Shown here: in pieces, positions 16,566 through 25,443 of the stretch
Numbering within the stretch: position 1 is the stretch's first letter
Layout: each line of letters begins with the position of its first letter
Origin: Lachnospiraceae bacterium XBD2001
GTDB lineage: Bacteria; Bacillota; Clostridia; Lachnospirales; Lachnospiraceae
Length of the DNA: 64,000 bases
Direction: 5' to 3'
Assembly: GCA_900116395.1 (NCBI GenBank)
Contig: FPAN01000006.1
Span: 62,001-126,000 of the forward strand
Notes under the pieces: generated by a model
Databases searched by the model: none
The model's input: only the letters and a program-made list of their open reading frames with translations
What the model was told of the DNA's origin: nothing
Program-made: the position numbers and the translations under genes

Positions 16566-16574
16566 TGTGGATAA
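16566..16574 (-). promoter_or_regulatory. perfect DnaA box in the ech leader
   Basis: TGTGGATAA at 16566-16574 is the exact complement of the consensus DnaA box TTATCCACA. It sits in the loop and right arm of a leader hairpin. The surrounding 14 bases GCTGTGGATAACAG recur at the start of the first hypB. Confidence 0.5.
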
Positions 16575-16606
16575 CAGCGAGAAAAAAGTATAGTGGAGGA
16601 AGAACT

Positions 16607-18526
16607 ATGCCAATCGTACCGTTTCTGATAGTCTTTCCGCTTATCGTATCGGTTCTGATGTTTGTGATCCGTGTCAACAAGGTTCGCAACTTCTTTGCCT
16701 ACATAAGCGCAGTGATTATCATGGTGAGCGCCGGTGCACTCACTGTTCAATGGGGAATGCAGGGATTCAAGCCGATGCTGCTTACGTATAATGCAGAGGT
16801 TGTGGATCATGTTATTCTCGCCGCAGAAATCATTCTTATGATTCTTGTAACCGTACTTTCTTTTAAGTACAAGAAGTATTGGGTCAGCTTACTTTCTATT
16901 TTGCCGACAGCACTCATTGCTTACTTTGAGCTGCTTGGACCGGCATTACCGGAGGGTGGCCAGATCTATGTAGATCACTTATCCATTCTGATGTGCCTCA
17001 TCGTAGGTGTCATCGGTGGCCTGATTGTTGTATATGCAGTAGGCTATATGCATGGATATCATCATCATCACACCGAGTTTGAAGATCGCAGATATTACTT
17101 CTTTGCATTGCTGTTCGCTTTCTTGAGCGCAATGTTTGGATTCGTACTGTCTGAGAACCTGTTATGGATCGACTTCTTCTGGGAGATGACCAGTATTTGT
17201 TCCTTCTTGTTGATTGGTTATACCAAGACACCGGAAGCAATCAACAACTGCTTCCGTGCATTGTGGATGAACTTGCTGGGTGGATGTGCCCTTGCAGTTG
17301 GTATCGTTTATTACGGATATAATGCCGGAGTTGTTAGCCTGCACGGCCTTGTTGAGATGGCCCAGAATGGTGACAAGCTTGCGGTTATCCCGGTTGCTTT
17401 GATTGCTTTTGCAGCACTGACCAAGGCAGCTCAGCTTCCGTTCTCAACCTGGTTAATCGGAGCCATGGTTGCTCCTACACCGTCTTCTGCATTGTTGCAC
17501 AGTGCAACCATGGTTAAGGCCGGAATCTATGTATTGTTCCGTCTGGCTCCTGCTATGACCGGAACCACCACCGGAATGATGATCGCTTTGATTGGTGGTT
17601 TTACCTTCCTGGTAACCTCTATCATGGCGATTGCACAGTCCGACGGTAAGAAGGTACTTGCTTTTTCCACCATCTCCAACCTTGGTTTGATGGTCGCTTG
17701 TGCCGGTGTTGGTACAGAAGAAACTATTTGGGCAGGCGTATTCTTAATGATGTTCCATGCCATCAGTAAGTCCTTGTTATTCCAGGATGTGGGAGCTACA
17801 GAGAACGCTCTTCATTCCAGAGACATCGAGGATATGCATGGCTTGTTGTACATCCTGCCACGTCTTGCAATTTTCATGTTCATCGGTATTGCCGGAATGT
17901 TCCTTGCACCATTTGGTATGTTGATTTCCAAGTGGGCAGCCCTGAAGGCTTCTATTGATGAGCGTAATATCATCCTGGTATTCTTCATCTGCTTCGGTTC
18001 CGCAACCACATCGTTCTACTGGACCAAGTGGATGGGTAAGATCATTTCCGCAAGTCACTTGCGTGAGAAGACCTTCAAGGATATCACCAAGAAGAATGAG
18101 GTCATTTCTTTGACCATTCATGCAATTATGATGATTGCCCTTTGCGTATCCTTCCCATGGATCTCCAGAGTCTATGTAACACCTTTGATTGCAGAGATGT
18201 TTGGAGCAGGCGAGAACGTATTGCCTGACGCTATTTTGTACACCTTGATTGTGGTTATTGTTTTGGTATTTGCCGTACCGTTCTTCGCATACCTGTACAG
18301 CAAGCATGCCAAGGTCAACATGAAGTTGTCCTACATGAACGGTATCAATACCGGTGACAACCGCAAGTTCGTTGATGCGATGGGTGAGGAGAAGACCTTG
18401 TGGTTATCCAACTACTACATGCATAAGGTCATCGGTTCCAGAAAGCTTATGGTTCCGTCCCAGATTTTCACTGTCGCTGTCCTTTTGATTATGCTTAGTA
18501 TGATTATAGGAGGTGTACTCGTATGA
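16607..18526 (+). CDS. echA: Ech hydrogenase subunit A (antiporter-like)
   Basis: 639-residue polytopic membrane protein of the NuoL/MrpA antiporter family, the ion-pumping subunit of the energy-converting hydrogenase. About fourteen hydrophobic helices are visible. The core contains WIDFFWEMTSICSFLLIGY and LTKAAQLPFSTWLIGAMVAPTPSSALLHS-type sequence with the conserved Lys and Pro of this family. It is first in echABCDEF and shares ATGA with echB. GGAGGA lies 6 bases before the ATG. Proton versus sodium specificity cannot be told. Confidence 0.93.
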   Translation: MPIVPFLIVFPLIVSVLMFVIRVNKVRNFFAYISAVIIMVSAGALTVQWGMQGFKPMLLTYNAEVVDHVILAAEIILMILVTVLSFKYKKYWVSLLSILPTALIAYFELLGPALPEGGQIYVDHLSILMCLIVGVIGGLIVVYAVGYMHGYHHHHTEFEDRRYYFFALLFAFLSAMFGFVLSENLLWIDFFWEMTSICSFLLIGYTKTPEAINNCFRALWMNLLGGCALAVGIVYYGYNAGVVSLHGLVEMAQNGDKLAVIPVALIAFAALTKAAQLPFSTWLIGAMVAPTPSSALLHSATMVKAGIYVLFRLAPAMTGTTTGMMIALIGGFTFLVTSIMAIAQSDGKKVLAFSTISNLGLMVACAGVGTEETIWAGVFLMMFHAISKSLLFQDVGATENALHSRDIEDMHGLLYILPRLAIFMFIGIAGMFLAPFGMLISKWAALKASIDERNIILVFFICFGSATTSFYWTKWMGKIISASHLREKTFKDITKKNEVISLTIHAIMMIALCVSFPWISRVYVTPLIAEMFGAGENVLPDAILYTLIVVIVLVFAVPFFAYLYSKHAKVNMKLSYMNGINTGDNRKFVDAMGEEKTLWLSNYYMHKVIGSRKLMVPSQIFTVAVLLIMLSMIIGGVLV

Positions 18527-19389
18527 AATTAGGAATTACCTTCGTACTTCTATATATCGTCCTGGCACCGTTCATTGGCGGTTTCTTAGAAGGATTGGAT
18601 CGTAAAATTTCCGCTCGTATGCAGCGTCGTGTAGGACCTCCTGTATTGCAGCCGTTCTACGATGTGAAAAAGTTACTGAACAAGCAGACCATCACCGTAT
18701 CTACATCCCAGATGTTCTTACTGATTACCTACCTTGTATTGATGGTATTGACCGGCGCACTGTTCTTCTACGGTGCAGACCTGTTGATGTGCTTCTTCGT
18801 TATGTCTACCGCAGCAACATTCTTGTATTTTGCCGCAGTAGTAACCAGCTCTCCGTATTCATCTGCCGGAGCTCAGCGTGAGTTAATCCAGATGATGGCA
18901 TATGAGCCGGCTGTACTTTTGACCTGCGTTGGTTTTTACCTTGCAGCAGGCAGCTTCAACGTTGCTGATATTGCAGGCAGCAAGATTAGTAACATTGCAT
19001 ATTTACCGGGATTTTTCGTTGCTTTTGTTTTTATCCTGACAATTAAGATGAGAAAATCTCCGTTTGACACCAGTGCATCTCACCATATGCATCAGGAGTT
19101 GGTAAAGGGTCTTACCACTGAGATGGGTTCCCGTAACTTAGCCATCTTCCAGATTACCGAGTGGTATGAGAATGTATTCCTGATGGGTGTTGTAGGCTTG
19201 TTCATTATCAACAGCAATATCTACAGCATCATCGCAGCAGTTGTAGTTATCTTGCTTGTATACTTCCTGGAAGTATTGATTGATAACTCCAGTGCCCGTA
19301 TGAAGTGGCAGCAGATGCTGAAGATTACATGGGCAGTAACCTTGCTGGCAGCAGGTGTGAACTTAATCATTTTAATGGTCGTACGATAG
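18523..19389 (+). CDS. echB: Ech hydrogenase subunit B (NuoH-like)
   Basis: 288-residue membrane protein with about eight helices, homologous to NuoH/HycD. The family motif DRKISARMQRRVGPP lies near the N-terminus (about residues 26-40) and the conserved SPFDTSASHHMHQELVKG region near 184. It joins the membrane arm to the hydrogenase module. The start overlaps echA by 4 bases and echC follows after 11 bases. Confidence 0.93.
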   Translation: MKLGITFVLLYIVLAPFIGGFLEGLDRKISARMQRRVGPPVLQPFYDVKKLLNKQTITVSTSQMFLLITYLVLMVLTGALFFYGADLLMCFFVMSTAATFLYFAAVVTSSPYSSAGAQRELIQMMAYEPAVLLTCVGFYLAAGSFNVADIAGSKISNIAYLPGFFVAFVFILTIKMRKSPFDTSASHHMHQELVKGLTTEMGSRNLAIFQITEWYENVFLMGVVGLFIINSNIYSIIAAVVVILLVYFLEVLIDNSSARMKWQQMLKITWAVTLLAAGVNLIILMVVR

Positions 19390-19400
19390 GAGGAATAGCA

Positions 19401-19847
19401 ATGGCAAATATTAAAAGATCTCCATGGCTTCTCCACTACGATGGATCAAGCTGTAACGGATGTGATATTGAGGTGTTGGCAGCCCTGACACCTGTATATG
19501 ATGCAGAGCGTCTCGGTGTGGTAAATACCGGTGACCCTATGCAGGCTGATATTTTCCTGATTACCGGTGGTATCAACGAGCAGAACAAGGACGTAGTCAA
19601 GCAGATCTATGATCAGATGCCTCGTCCAAAGGTAGTTGTTGCCGTTGGCGTATGCGCTTGTACCGGTGGTGTATTCAAGGATTGTTACAACATTTTAGGT
19701 GGTGCGGACACCGTAATCCCGGTTGACATCTATGTTCCGGGTTGCGCTGCAAGACCACAGGCAATTATTGATGGTGTCGTTCAGGCAGTTGAGCTGTTCC
19801 AGCAGCGTTTGGACGAGCATCATGAGCAGATGAAAAAGGAGGCATAA
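19401..19847 (+). CDS. echC: Ech hydrogenase small subunit C (NuoB-like)
   Basis: 148-residue electron-transfer subunit holding the proximal [4Fe-4S] cluster. Cysteine motifs are SSCNGCDIE (about 19-27), GVCACTGG (about 83-90) and VPGCAARP (about 115-122), the NuoB/small-hydrogenase pattern. The ATG at 19401 is chosen because AGGAGG at 19388-19393 precedes it; a longer frame would overlap echB extensively. It partners the large subunit EchE. Confidence 0.94.
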   Translation: MANIKRSPWLLHYDGSSCNGCDIEVLAALTPVYDAERLGVVNTGDPMQADIFLITGGINEQNKDVVKQIYDQMPRPKVVVAVGVCACTGGVFKDCYNILGGADTVIPVDIYVPGCAARPQAIIDGVVQAVELFQQRLDEHHEQMKKEA

Positions 19848-19850
19848 GAC

Positions 19851-20231
19851 ATGGCAGAAGTAATTTGTCCGGAGAATATTCTCGAAGAGATCGAAGTGTC
19901 TGATTTGCTTCGTCGTGCTCTTGAGCTGAAGAAGGCCGGCTTCCGTTTTTCTCAGGCACATGCAGTATATGCAAGCAAAGAAAATAAATACGAGCTTAGT
20001 TATTCTTTCTCTGACTACAATACCTATCAGTTACACAGCTTACGTTTGGTCATTGATTTGGATACCGTAGTTCCGAGTATTACAGAGATTATTCCGGCAG
20101 CAGTTTTCTATGAGAACGAGATGAAGGAACTCTTTGGTGTGAAGATCGAGATGATCTCTACCGATTTGGATAACAAGTTATATCGTATCGCAGTGGATAC
20201 TCCATTTGGACCGAAGAAGGAGGAAGCATAA
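19851..20231 (+). CDS. echD: Ech hydrogenase subunit D (NuoC-like)
   Basis: 126-residue soluble subunit of the NuoC/HycE-N family. The C-terminal half carries the family pattern IDLDTVVPSITEIIPAAVFYENEMKELFG and ends DTPFGPKKEEA. It has no metal ligands and likely scaffolds EchE. The start follows the echC stop by 3 bases and the last base of its TAA is the first base of the echE ATG. Confidence 0.9.
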   Translation: MAEVICPENILEEIEVSDLLRRALELKKAGFRFSQAHAVYASKENKYELSYSFSDYNTYQLHSLRLVIDLDTVVPSITEIIPAAVFYENEMKELFGVKIEMISTDLDNKLYRIAVDTPFGPKKEEA

Positions 20232-21313
20232 TGGGTAAGAGAAGTGTCATTCCTTATGGACCTCAACATCCGGTTCTCCCGGAGCCGGTCCATATCGACT
20301 TAGTAATCGAAGACGAGCGTGTTATCGAAGCCATTCCGTCTATCGGATTTATCCATCGTGGATTGGAGAGCTTGGTTGATAAGCGTGATTTTAATCAGAT
20401 GACTTATATCGCAGAGCGTACTTGCGGTATCTGTAGTTTTCAGCATGGTATGGGCTACTGTGAAGCAGTAGAGCATATCATGGGCGTGGAAGTTCCGGAT
20501 CGTGCGAAGTTCCTTCGTACCTTGTGGGCAGAGACTTCCCGTATGCACAGCCACTTGCTGTGGTTAGGTCTTTTGGCAGACGGATTTGGATTTGAGAATT
20601 TGTTCTATCAGTGCTGGAGAGTACGTGAGAAGGTCTTGGATATCCAGGAAATGACTGCTGGCGGACGTTTGATTTTCTCTGTAAACAAAATCGGTGGTGT
20701 ATTAAAGGATGTAACCGATGACCAGTTCAAGTTCATCTTAAAGACCATGGACGAAGTAGAAGCAGAGCTGAAGGTTATTAAGGCAACCTTCTTCGAGGAT
20801 TATTCCGTATTGTCCCGTTTGAAGGGCGTAGGTGTTCTTACTGCTGAGCAGATCAATGCACTTGGTGCAGTAGGACCGTTCGCACGTGCTTCAGGCGTGA
20901 ACGTAGATATGCGTAAGCTTGGCTACGCAGCATATCCACACATCGACTTCGAGCCAATTACCAGCAATGACGGTGATTGCTACGCTAGATGTTATGTACG
21001 TATGATGGAGATTTTCCAGTCCATCGATATCATTCGCCAGGTAATCGCTAAGATGCCTGCAGAAGGTGATTTGTCCGTAGCAGTGAAGGGCAACCCAGAC
21101 GGAGAGTACTTCATGCGTGTGGAGCAGCCTCGTGGTGAGGCCTTCTATTACGTGAAGGGTAACGGAACTCCGAACTTGGAGCGTATGCGTATCCGCACTC
21201 CTACATTTGCCAATATTCCTGGCCTGTGCGAGATGTTAAAGAACACCGAGCTGGCTGACATCGGATTGTTGATTTTGACAATTGATCCATGTATCAGTTG
21301 TACCGAGCGTTAA
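20231..21313 (+). CDS. echE: Ech [NiFe]-hydrogenase large subunit E
   Basis: 360-residue catalytic subunit. All four nickel-binding cysteines are present: RTCGIC with Cys65 and Cys68, and DPCISC with Cys354 and Cys357. This separates it from NuoD, which has lost them. The protein ends DPCISCTER with no C-terminal extension, so maturation should need no endopeptidase, and none is encoded nearby. It should produce H2 from reduced ferredoxin while driving ion pumping. Group 4 (Ech) assignment rests on subunit order and these motifs. Confidence 0.96.
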   Translation: MGKRSVIPYGPQHPVLPEPVHIDLVIEDERVIEAIPSIGFIHRGLESLVDKRDFNQMTYIAERTCGICSFQHGMGYCEAVEHIMGVEVPDRAKFLRTLWAETSRMHSHLLWLGLLADGFGFENLFYQCWRVREKVLDIQEMTAGGRLIFSVNKIGGVLKDVTDDQFKFILKTMDEVEAELKVIKATFFEDYSVLSRLKGVGVLTAEQINALGAVGPFARASGVNVDMRKLGYAAYPHIDFEPITSNDGDCYARCYVRMMEIFQSIDIIRQVIAKMPAEGDLSVAVKGNPDGEYFMRVEQPRGEAFYYVKGNGTPNLERMRIRTPTFANIPGLCEMLKNTELADIGLLILTIDPCISCTER

Positions 21314-21335
21314 TGGAGAGAGTGGAGGATTAGAC

Positions 21336-21803
21336 ATGGCAATTTTGAAATTTGCGCCGCAAGCGCTGAAAAATTTATTTTTAAAACCTGTAACCACCAC
21401 ATATCCGGCAGAGCCGTACGTATATCCGGAACGCAGCCGTGGACACATTGAAATCTCCATTGATGACTGTATTTCCTGTGGTATGTGTGTACGTGCATGC
21501 CCATGTGGAACCTTATCTGTTGACCGTAACCAGGGAACCTGGAGCATTGACCGTATGGATTGTATCGCATGTGGTTTGTGCGTAGAGAAGTGCCCGAAGA
21601 AGTGCCTTACTATGGTACCGGGATATCAGACCCCTGGTAAGGAGAAGAAGACGGAAGTCTTCCAGAAATCTCCGGAAGTGCTGGCTGCAGAAGAAGCAAA
21701 GCGTAAAGAGGCAGCAGAGAAGGCTAAGGCAGCCGCAGCAGCAAAGGCAGCCGCAGCAGCTGCAGCTAAGGCAGCAGAAGGACAGGAGACACCTGCACAG
21801 TAG
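21336..21803 (+). CDS. echF: Ech hydrogenase ferredoxin-like subunit F
   Basis: 155-residue iron-sulfur subunit with two [4Fe-4S] motifs, CISCGMCVRACPCG (about 45-58) and CIACGLCVEKCPKKC (about 74-88), which pass electrons from ferredoxin to EchC. The last 45 residues are an unusual Ala/Lys/Glu-rich low-complexity tail with runs of alanine, probably helical and of unknown role. ATG 21336 is preferred because GGAGGA precedes it; a longer frame would run into echE. hypF starts 1 base after its stop. Confidence 0.93.
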   Translation: MAILKFAPQALKNLFLKPVTTTYPAEPYVYPERSRGHIEISIDDCISCGMCVRACPCGTLSVDRNQGTWSIDRMDCIACGLCVEKCPKKCLTMVPGYQTPGKEKKTEVFQKSPEVLAAEEAKRKEAAEKAKAAAAAKAAAAAAAKAAEGQETPAQ

Positions 21804-21804
21804 T

Positions 21805-24135
21805 ATGAATCATGAAATTGTAACGCAGAAGATCACGGTATACGGATTGGTCCAGGGCGTGGGCTTCCGTCCCTACGTGGCAGAACTGAGTGAACAATTG
21901 CATATTGCCGGCAACGTGCGTAATGCCGGTGGCGTCGTCTACATCGAAGCGAGAGGACGCCGAGAGGCGATGGAGGATTTCCTTCATCGCCTTTCGTTGC
22001 TTGATGGAACAAGGCCCGAATTACCGGGCGCCAGAGTGGACCGTATGGAGATACAGGAGCTGGATACGCCGCTGGATACAGAGGTTTTTACCATTGTATC
22101 CAGCGAGGATTTCGCGGAGGGATTACGATTCCTGCCACCGGATATCGGCACCTGCGCTCATTGCAGACAGGAGCTGTTGGATCCGAAGAACCGTCGTTAT
22201 CGGTATCCGTTTATCAGCTGTGTTTCCTGCGGGCCGAGAGCAACGATTATGAAGCAATTGCCCTATGACCGAGAGCACACCACCATGGCGGAATTTCCGT
22301 TGTGTGAGAAATGTGCCAAGGAATATGTAACGCCGGGTAATATTCGCCGACATGCACAGACAACGGCCTGCGATACTTGTGGCCCGAAGCTGCTTGCCTA
22401 TACCGAAGAAGGGCTGGTAGCAGAAAAAGAAGAAGCCTTACGGTTGGCGGAGGAATATCTATCGGCCGGTAAGCTGGTAGCCATCAAGGATATCGGTGGA
22501 TACCATATAGCAATGGATCCCTATAACGGGGAAGCGGCACGTCGTCTACGTGCATTTAAGAATCGAGAAAACAAACCGTTTGCAGTGATGTTTCCGGATG
22601 TGGATAGCCTTCGAAACTATGCAACGGTATCAGATAAAGAAGAAGAACTTTTGCGAAGTGATGCAAGACCGATTGTATTGCTTCGTTGGAAATCCAACAT
22701 AGAAAAACCATTGGCAGAGGAAGTTTGCGCAGGAAGTAATCGTCTGGGCGCTATGCTTCCGTGTAATCCACTGCAAATCCTTCTAGCGGAGGATTTCGGT
22801 CCTCTTGTAATGACAAGTGGAAATAGAGGCGGAGAACCCATTGAAATCGATGATGATAAGATGCGGGCCTACCTGGGAGCGGACGGCATTGATTTGGTGC
22901 TGGCCAATGATCGAAGAATTCTGCAGGGCCTGGATGATTCCATCTTACAGGTACAAGGCGAAGTGACCCAGATCATCCGTCGCGCCAGAGGAATGGTTCC
23001 TACGCCAATCGCTATGGGACCGGAGGTTACCGAGGATGTGTTGGCGGTGGGCGGTGACTTAAAATCCGTCTTTGCCTTTGGCCGGAAGAACTTCGCGTAT
23101 TTAAGCGGACACTACGGCGATTTGGATGACTTACGGGCGCAGCAGGCCAAGGAAGCGGGCGTGGAGCTTTTTACCAAGCTCTTCGAGTTCCATCCGACGG
23201 TGTATTTGTGCGACAAACATCCTGGATATATTAGTACGGCATCCCTTAAGAAAGCCCATGGGAATGAGCGAATTGTGGAACTGCAACATCATAAGGCCCA
23301 TGTGGCTTCCGTTTTGGCGGAGCATATGGTAGAGGAGCCGGCCTTGGGATTTGCCTATGACGGCACCGGATACGGTGACGACGGTGGCATCTGGGGCGGC
23401 GAGATGTTTGCCTATGATGGAAAGTCCATAGAACATGTGGGACAGATTGCTCCGATCCCTATGACCGGAGGTAATCGCATGGCCAAGGATGCAACCATTC
23501 CCGCCATCTGTTACCTCCATGAGACGGTGAAGCGGGGATATCTCTATGAGGAAGAGAATCCATTTGTTGTAGATACAACAAAACCACTGATAGAGGCAGC
23601 GGTGGATAATGGTATCCATGTGGTATCGTCTTCCTCCATGGGACGTCTGTTTGATGCGGTAGCAGCTATTCTAGGTATCTGCCGGGAGAATACCTTCGAG
23701 GGAGAGTGCGCGAATCGTTTGCAGGCGGTTGCGGAGCGATACGAGGAGGCCGGAGGAGTATGGGAAGAGCTTCTTCACATACCGATTCGTGCGGAAGGTG
23801 ATATAATGGTGGCGGATACTCCGATGATGATTGCGCAGATGGTGCGATTGTTGGCCAAGGGAGTATCGTCGAATCAGCTAGCCTATGAGTTTCATGAGGC
23901 CTTAGCGGAGATGACTGCGGATCTGTGCTATGACTACCGACCGGATCGGGAACGGGTAGTAGCGCTGTCCGGAGGAAGTATGTACAATCAATTATTGATG
24001 AAGTGTTTGCTCCCACGCTTGCAAAAGCAGGGCTTTCGTGTTCTGTGGAATGAGCAGGTTCCGTCGGGAGACGGCGGACTGGCGATGGGACAGCTGTGGA
24101 TGTATGCAAACCATGTAGTAGATGAAGGAGTTTAG
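21805..24135 (+). CDS. hypF: carbamoyltransferase HypF
   Basis: 776-residue enzyme that turns carbamoyl phosphate into the cyanide precursor of the NiFe cofactor, handing it to HypE. Domains in order: acylphosphatase (VQGVGFRPYV near residue 12), two zinc fingers (CAHC...CVSCG and CEKC...CDTCG, about 107-187), a YrdC/Sua5-like domain (about 205-390) and a Kae1-like domain with HHKAH. Length is typical. It is the first maturation gene and follows echF directly. Confidence 0.96.
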   Translation: MNHEIVTQKITVYGLVQGVGFRPYVAELSEQLHIAGNVRNAGGVVYIEARGRREAMEDFLHRLSLLDGTRPELPGARVDRMEIQELDTPLDTEVFTIVSSEDFAEGLRFLPPDIGTCAHCRQELLDPKNRRYRYPFISCVSCGPRATIMKQLPYDREHTTMAEFPLCEKCAKEYVTPGNIRRHAQTTACDTCGPKLLAYTEEGLVAEKEEALRLAEEYLSAGKLVAIKDIGGYHIAMDPYNGEAARRLRAFKNRENKPFAVMFPDVDSLRNYATVSDKEEELLRSDARPIVLLRWKSNIEKPLAEEVCAGSNRLGAMLPCNPLQILLAEDFGPLVMTSGNRGGEPIEIDDDKMRAYLGADGIDLVLANDRRILQGLDDSILQVQGEVTQIIRRARGMVPTPIAMGPEVTEDVLAVGGDLKSVFAFGRKNFAYLSGHYGDLDDLRAQQAKEAGVELFTKLFEFHPTVYLCDKHPGYISTASLKKAHGNERIVELQHHKAHVASVLAEHMVEEPALGFAYDGTGYGDDGGIWGGEMFAYDGKSIEHVGQIAPIPMTGGNRMAKDATIPAICYLHETVKRGYLYEEENPFVVDTTKPLIEAAVDNGIHVVSSSSMGRLFDAVAAILGICRENTFEGECANRLQAVAERYEEAGGVWEELLHIPIRAEGDIMVADTPMMIAQMVRLLAKGVSSNQLAYEFHEALAEMTADLCYDYRPDRERVVALSGGSMYNQLLMKCLLPRLQKQGFRVLWNEQVPSGDGGLAMGQLWMYANHVVDEGV

Positions 24136-24138
24136 GGT

Positions 24139-24357
24139 ATGTGTGTAGCATTACCGGGAATTGTAAAAGAGATTGGCGAAGACGGATATGCCACGGTGGA
24201 TTTTAGCGGCAATACAGTACGTGCAGCCAGAGGTCTGGTAGATATCAAGGTGGGGGACCATGTGTTGGTTCACGCCGGATGCATTATTCAGACCGTACAA
24301 CAGGAAGATGCGGAAGAGTTGCAGTCTTTGTTTGAAGAACTGCAGGCCTTCTCATAG
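24139..24357 (+). CDS. hypC: hydrogenase assembly chaperone HypC
   Basis: 72-residue chaperone beginning MCVALPG, the family signature in which Cys2 binds the iron centre shared with HypD and then docks on the large subunit. It lies 3 bases after hypF and 5 before hypD, in the standard hypFCDE order. Confidence 0.95.
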   Translation: MCVALPGIVKEIGEDGYATVDFSGNTVRAARGLVDIKVGDHVLVHAGCIIQTVQQEDAEELQSLFEELQAFS

Positions 24358-24362
24358 ATTGG

Positions 24363-25433
24363 ATGAAGAACGTGGAATTACAGACATATATTGAGTATTT
24401 AAAAAACTACGACGGTCCGGAGGTGACCTTCATGGAAGTCTGCGGCAGTCATACGGCGGCCATTGCCAAGTCCGGAATTGCTCGGGTCATCTCTCCGAAG
24501 ATTCATCTGGTGAGCGGACCGGGATGTCCGGTATGCGTCAGTCCTTCCGGATATGTGGATCGTTTGATCGAGCTGGCGAAGACACCGGATACGACGGTAT
24601 GTACCTTCGGAGATTTGCTGCGTATTCCGGGAACACAGTACAGTCTCAATGAGGCGAAGGGACAGGGGGCATCGGTGGAGATGGTATACTCTCCTATGGA
24701 TGTCATCGCCTTGGCCAAGGAACATCCGGACCATACCTATGTATTCGGTGCAGTTGGTTTTGAGACAACGGTGCCGGTATATACGGTACTGTTGGATGAA
24801 ATCGTAAAGGAACGGATTTCCAATATTCGTCTCCTTACTGCGCTAAAAGTCATGCCGCCGGTAATTGGTTGGCTTTGTGACAACGGTGCCCATATTGATG
24901 GTTTTATTGCGCCGGGACATGTCAGTGTCATCACGGGAAGCAAGCATTTTGAGGCGCTGTCCCGTCAGTACAACATTCCTTTTGCGGTCACCGGATTCTC
25001 TCCGAAGGAGCTGGTTCTTGGTATCTATGGATTGCTTCGGATGTGGGAGCAGAAGGAAGAGCTTCTGGCCAAGGGCGATAGCCTGACGAAGAATTTTTAC
25101 CCGTCGGTAGTAACGACGGAAGGCAATACCATTGCCCAGGCTAAGGTAGAACAGTACTTCGAGCCGGGTCCGGCCGTATGGCGCGGCATGGGTGAGATTG
25201 CAGATTCCGGATTGTACTTAAGAGACGAGTACGCCGCCTATGATGCGGGCAGCCGTGGCCTGGATGAAGACCACAAGATCAATAAGGCTTGTCGCTGCGA
25301 TCAGGTACTGATGGGGAAGATTTCTTCCTATGAGTGCCCGCTGTTTGGCAAAGTATGTACGCCGCTGACTCCTCAGGGCGCTTGTATGGTGTCTTCCGAG
25401 GGAAGCTGCTACCAGAGATATTTGAATAGATAA
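24363..25433 (+). CDS. hypD: hydrogenase formation protein HypD
   Basis: 356-residue [4Fe-4S] scaffold on which Fe(CN)2CO is built. Motifs include FMEVCGSHT (about residues 22-30), SGPGCPVCVSP (about 54-64), GFETT and the C-terminal cysteines (CRC, CPLFGKVCTP and the final GACMVSSEGSC). All cysteines expected of the family are present. No strong ribosome site precedes it, so translation may be coupled to hypC. Confidence 0.96.
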   Translation: MKNVELQTYIEYLKNYDGPEVTFMEVCGSHTAAIAKSGIARVISPKIHLVSGPGCPVCVSPSGYVDRLIELAKTPDTTVCTFGDLLRIPGTQYSLNEAKGQGASVEMVYSPMDVIALAKEHPDHTYVFGAVGFETTVPVYTVLLDEIVKERISNIRLLTALKVMPPVIGWLCDNGAHIDGFIAPGHVSVITGSKHFEALSRQYNIPFAVTGFSPKELVLGIYGLLRMWEQKEELLAKGDSLTKNFYPSVVTTEGNTIAQAKVEQYFEPGPAVWRGMGEIADSGLYLRDEYAAYDAGSRGLDEDHKINKACRCDQVLMGKISSYECPLFGKVCTPLTPQGACMVSSEGSCYQRYLNR

Positions 25434-25443
25434 GGAATAGAAA

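Noticed and set aside
20231-21313. NADH dehydrogenase (complex I) instead of hydrogenase
   Set aside because: EchE keeps all four nickel-binding cysteines, NuoEFG-type genes are absent and hyp maturation genes follow.
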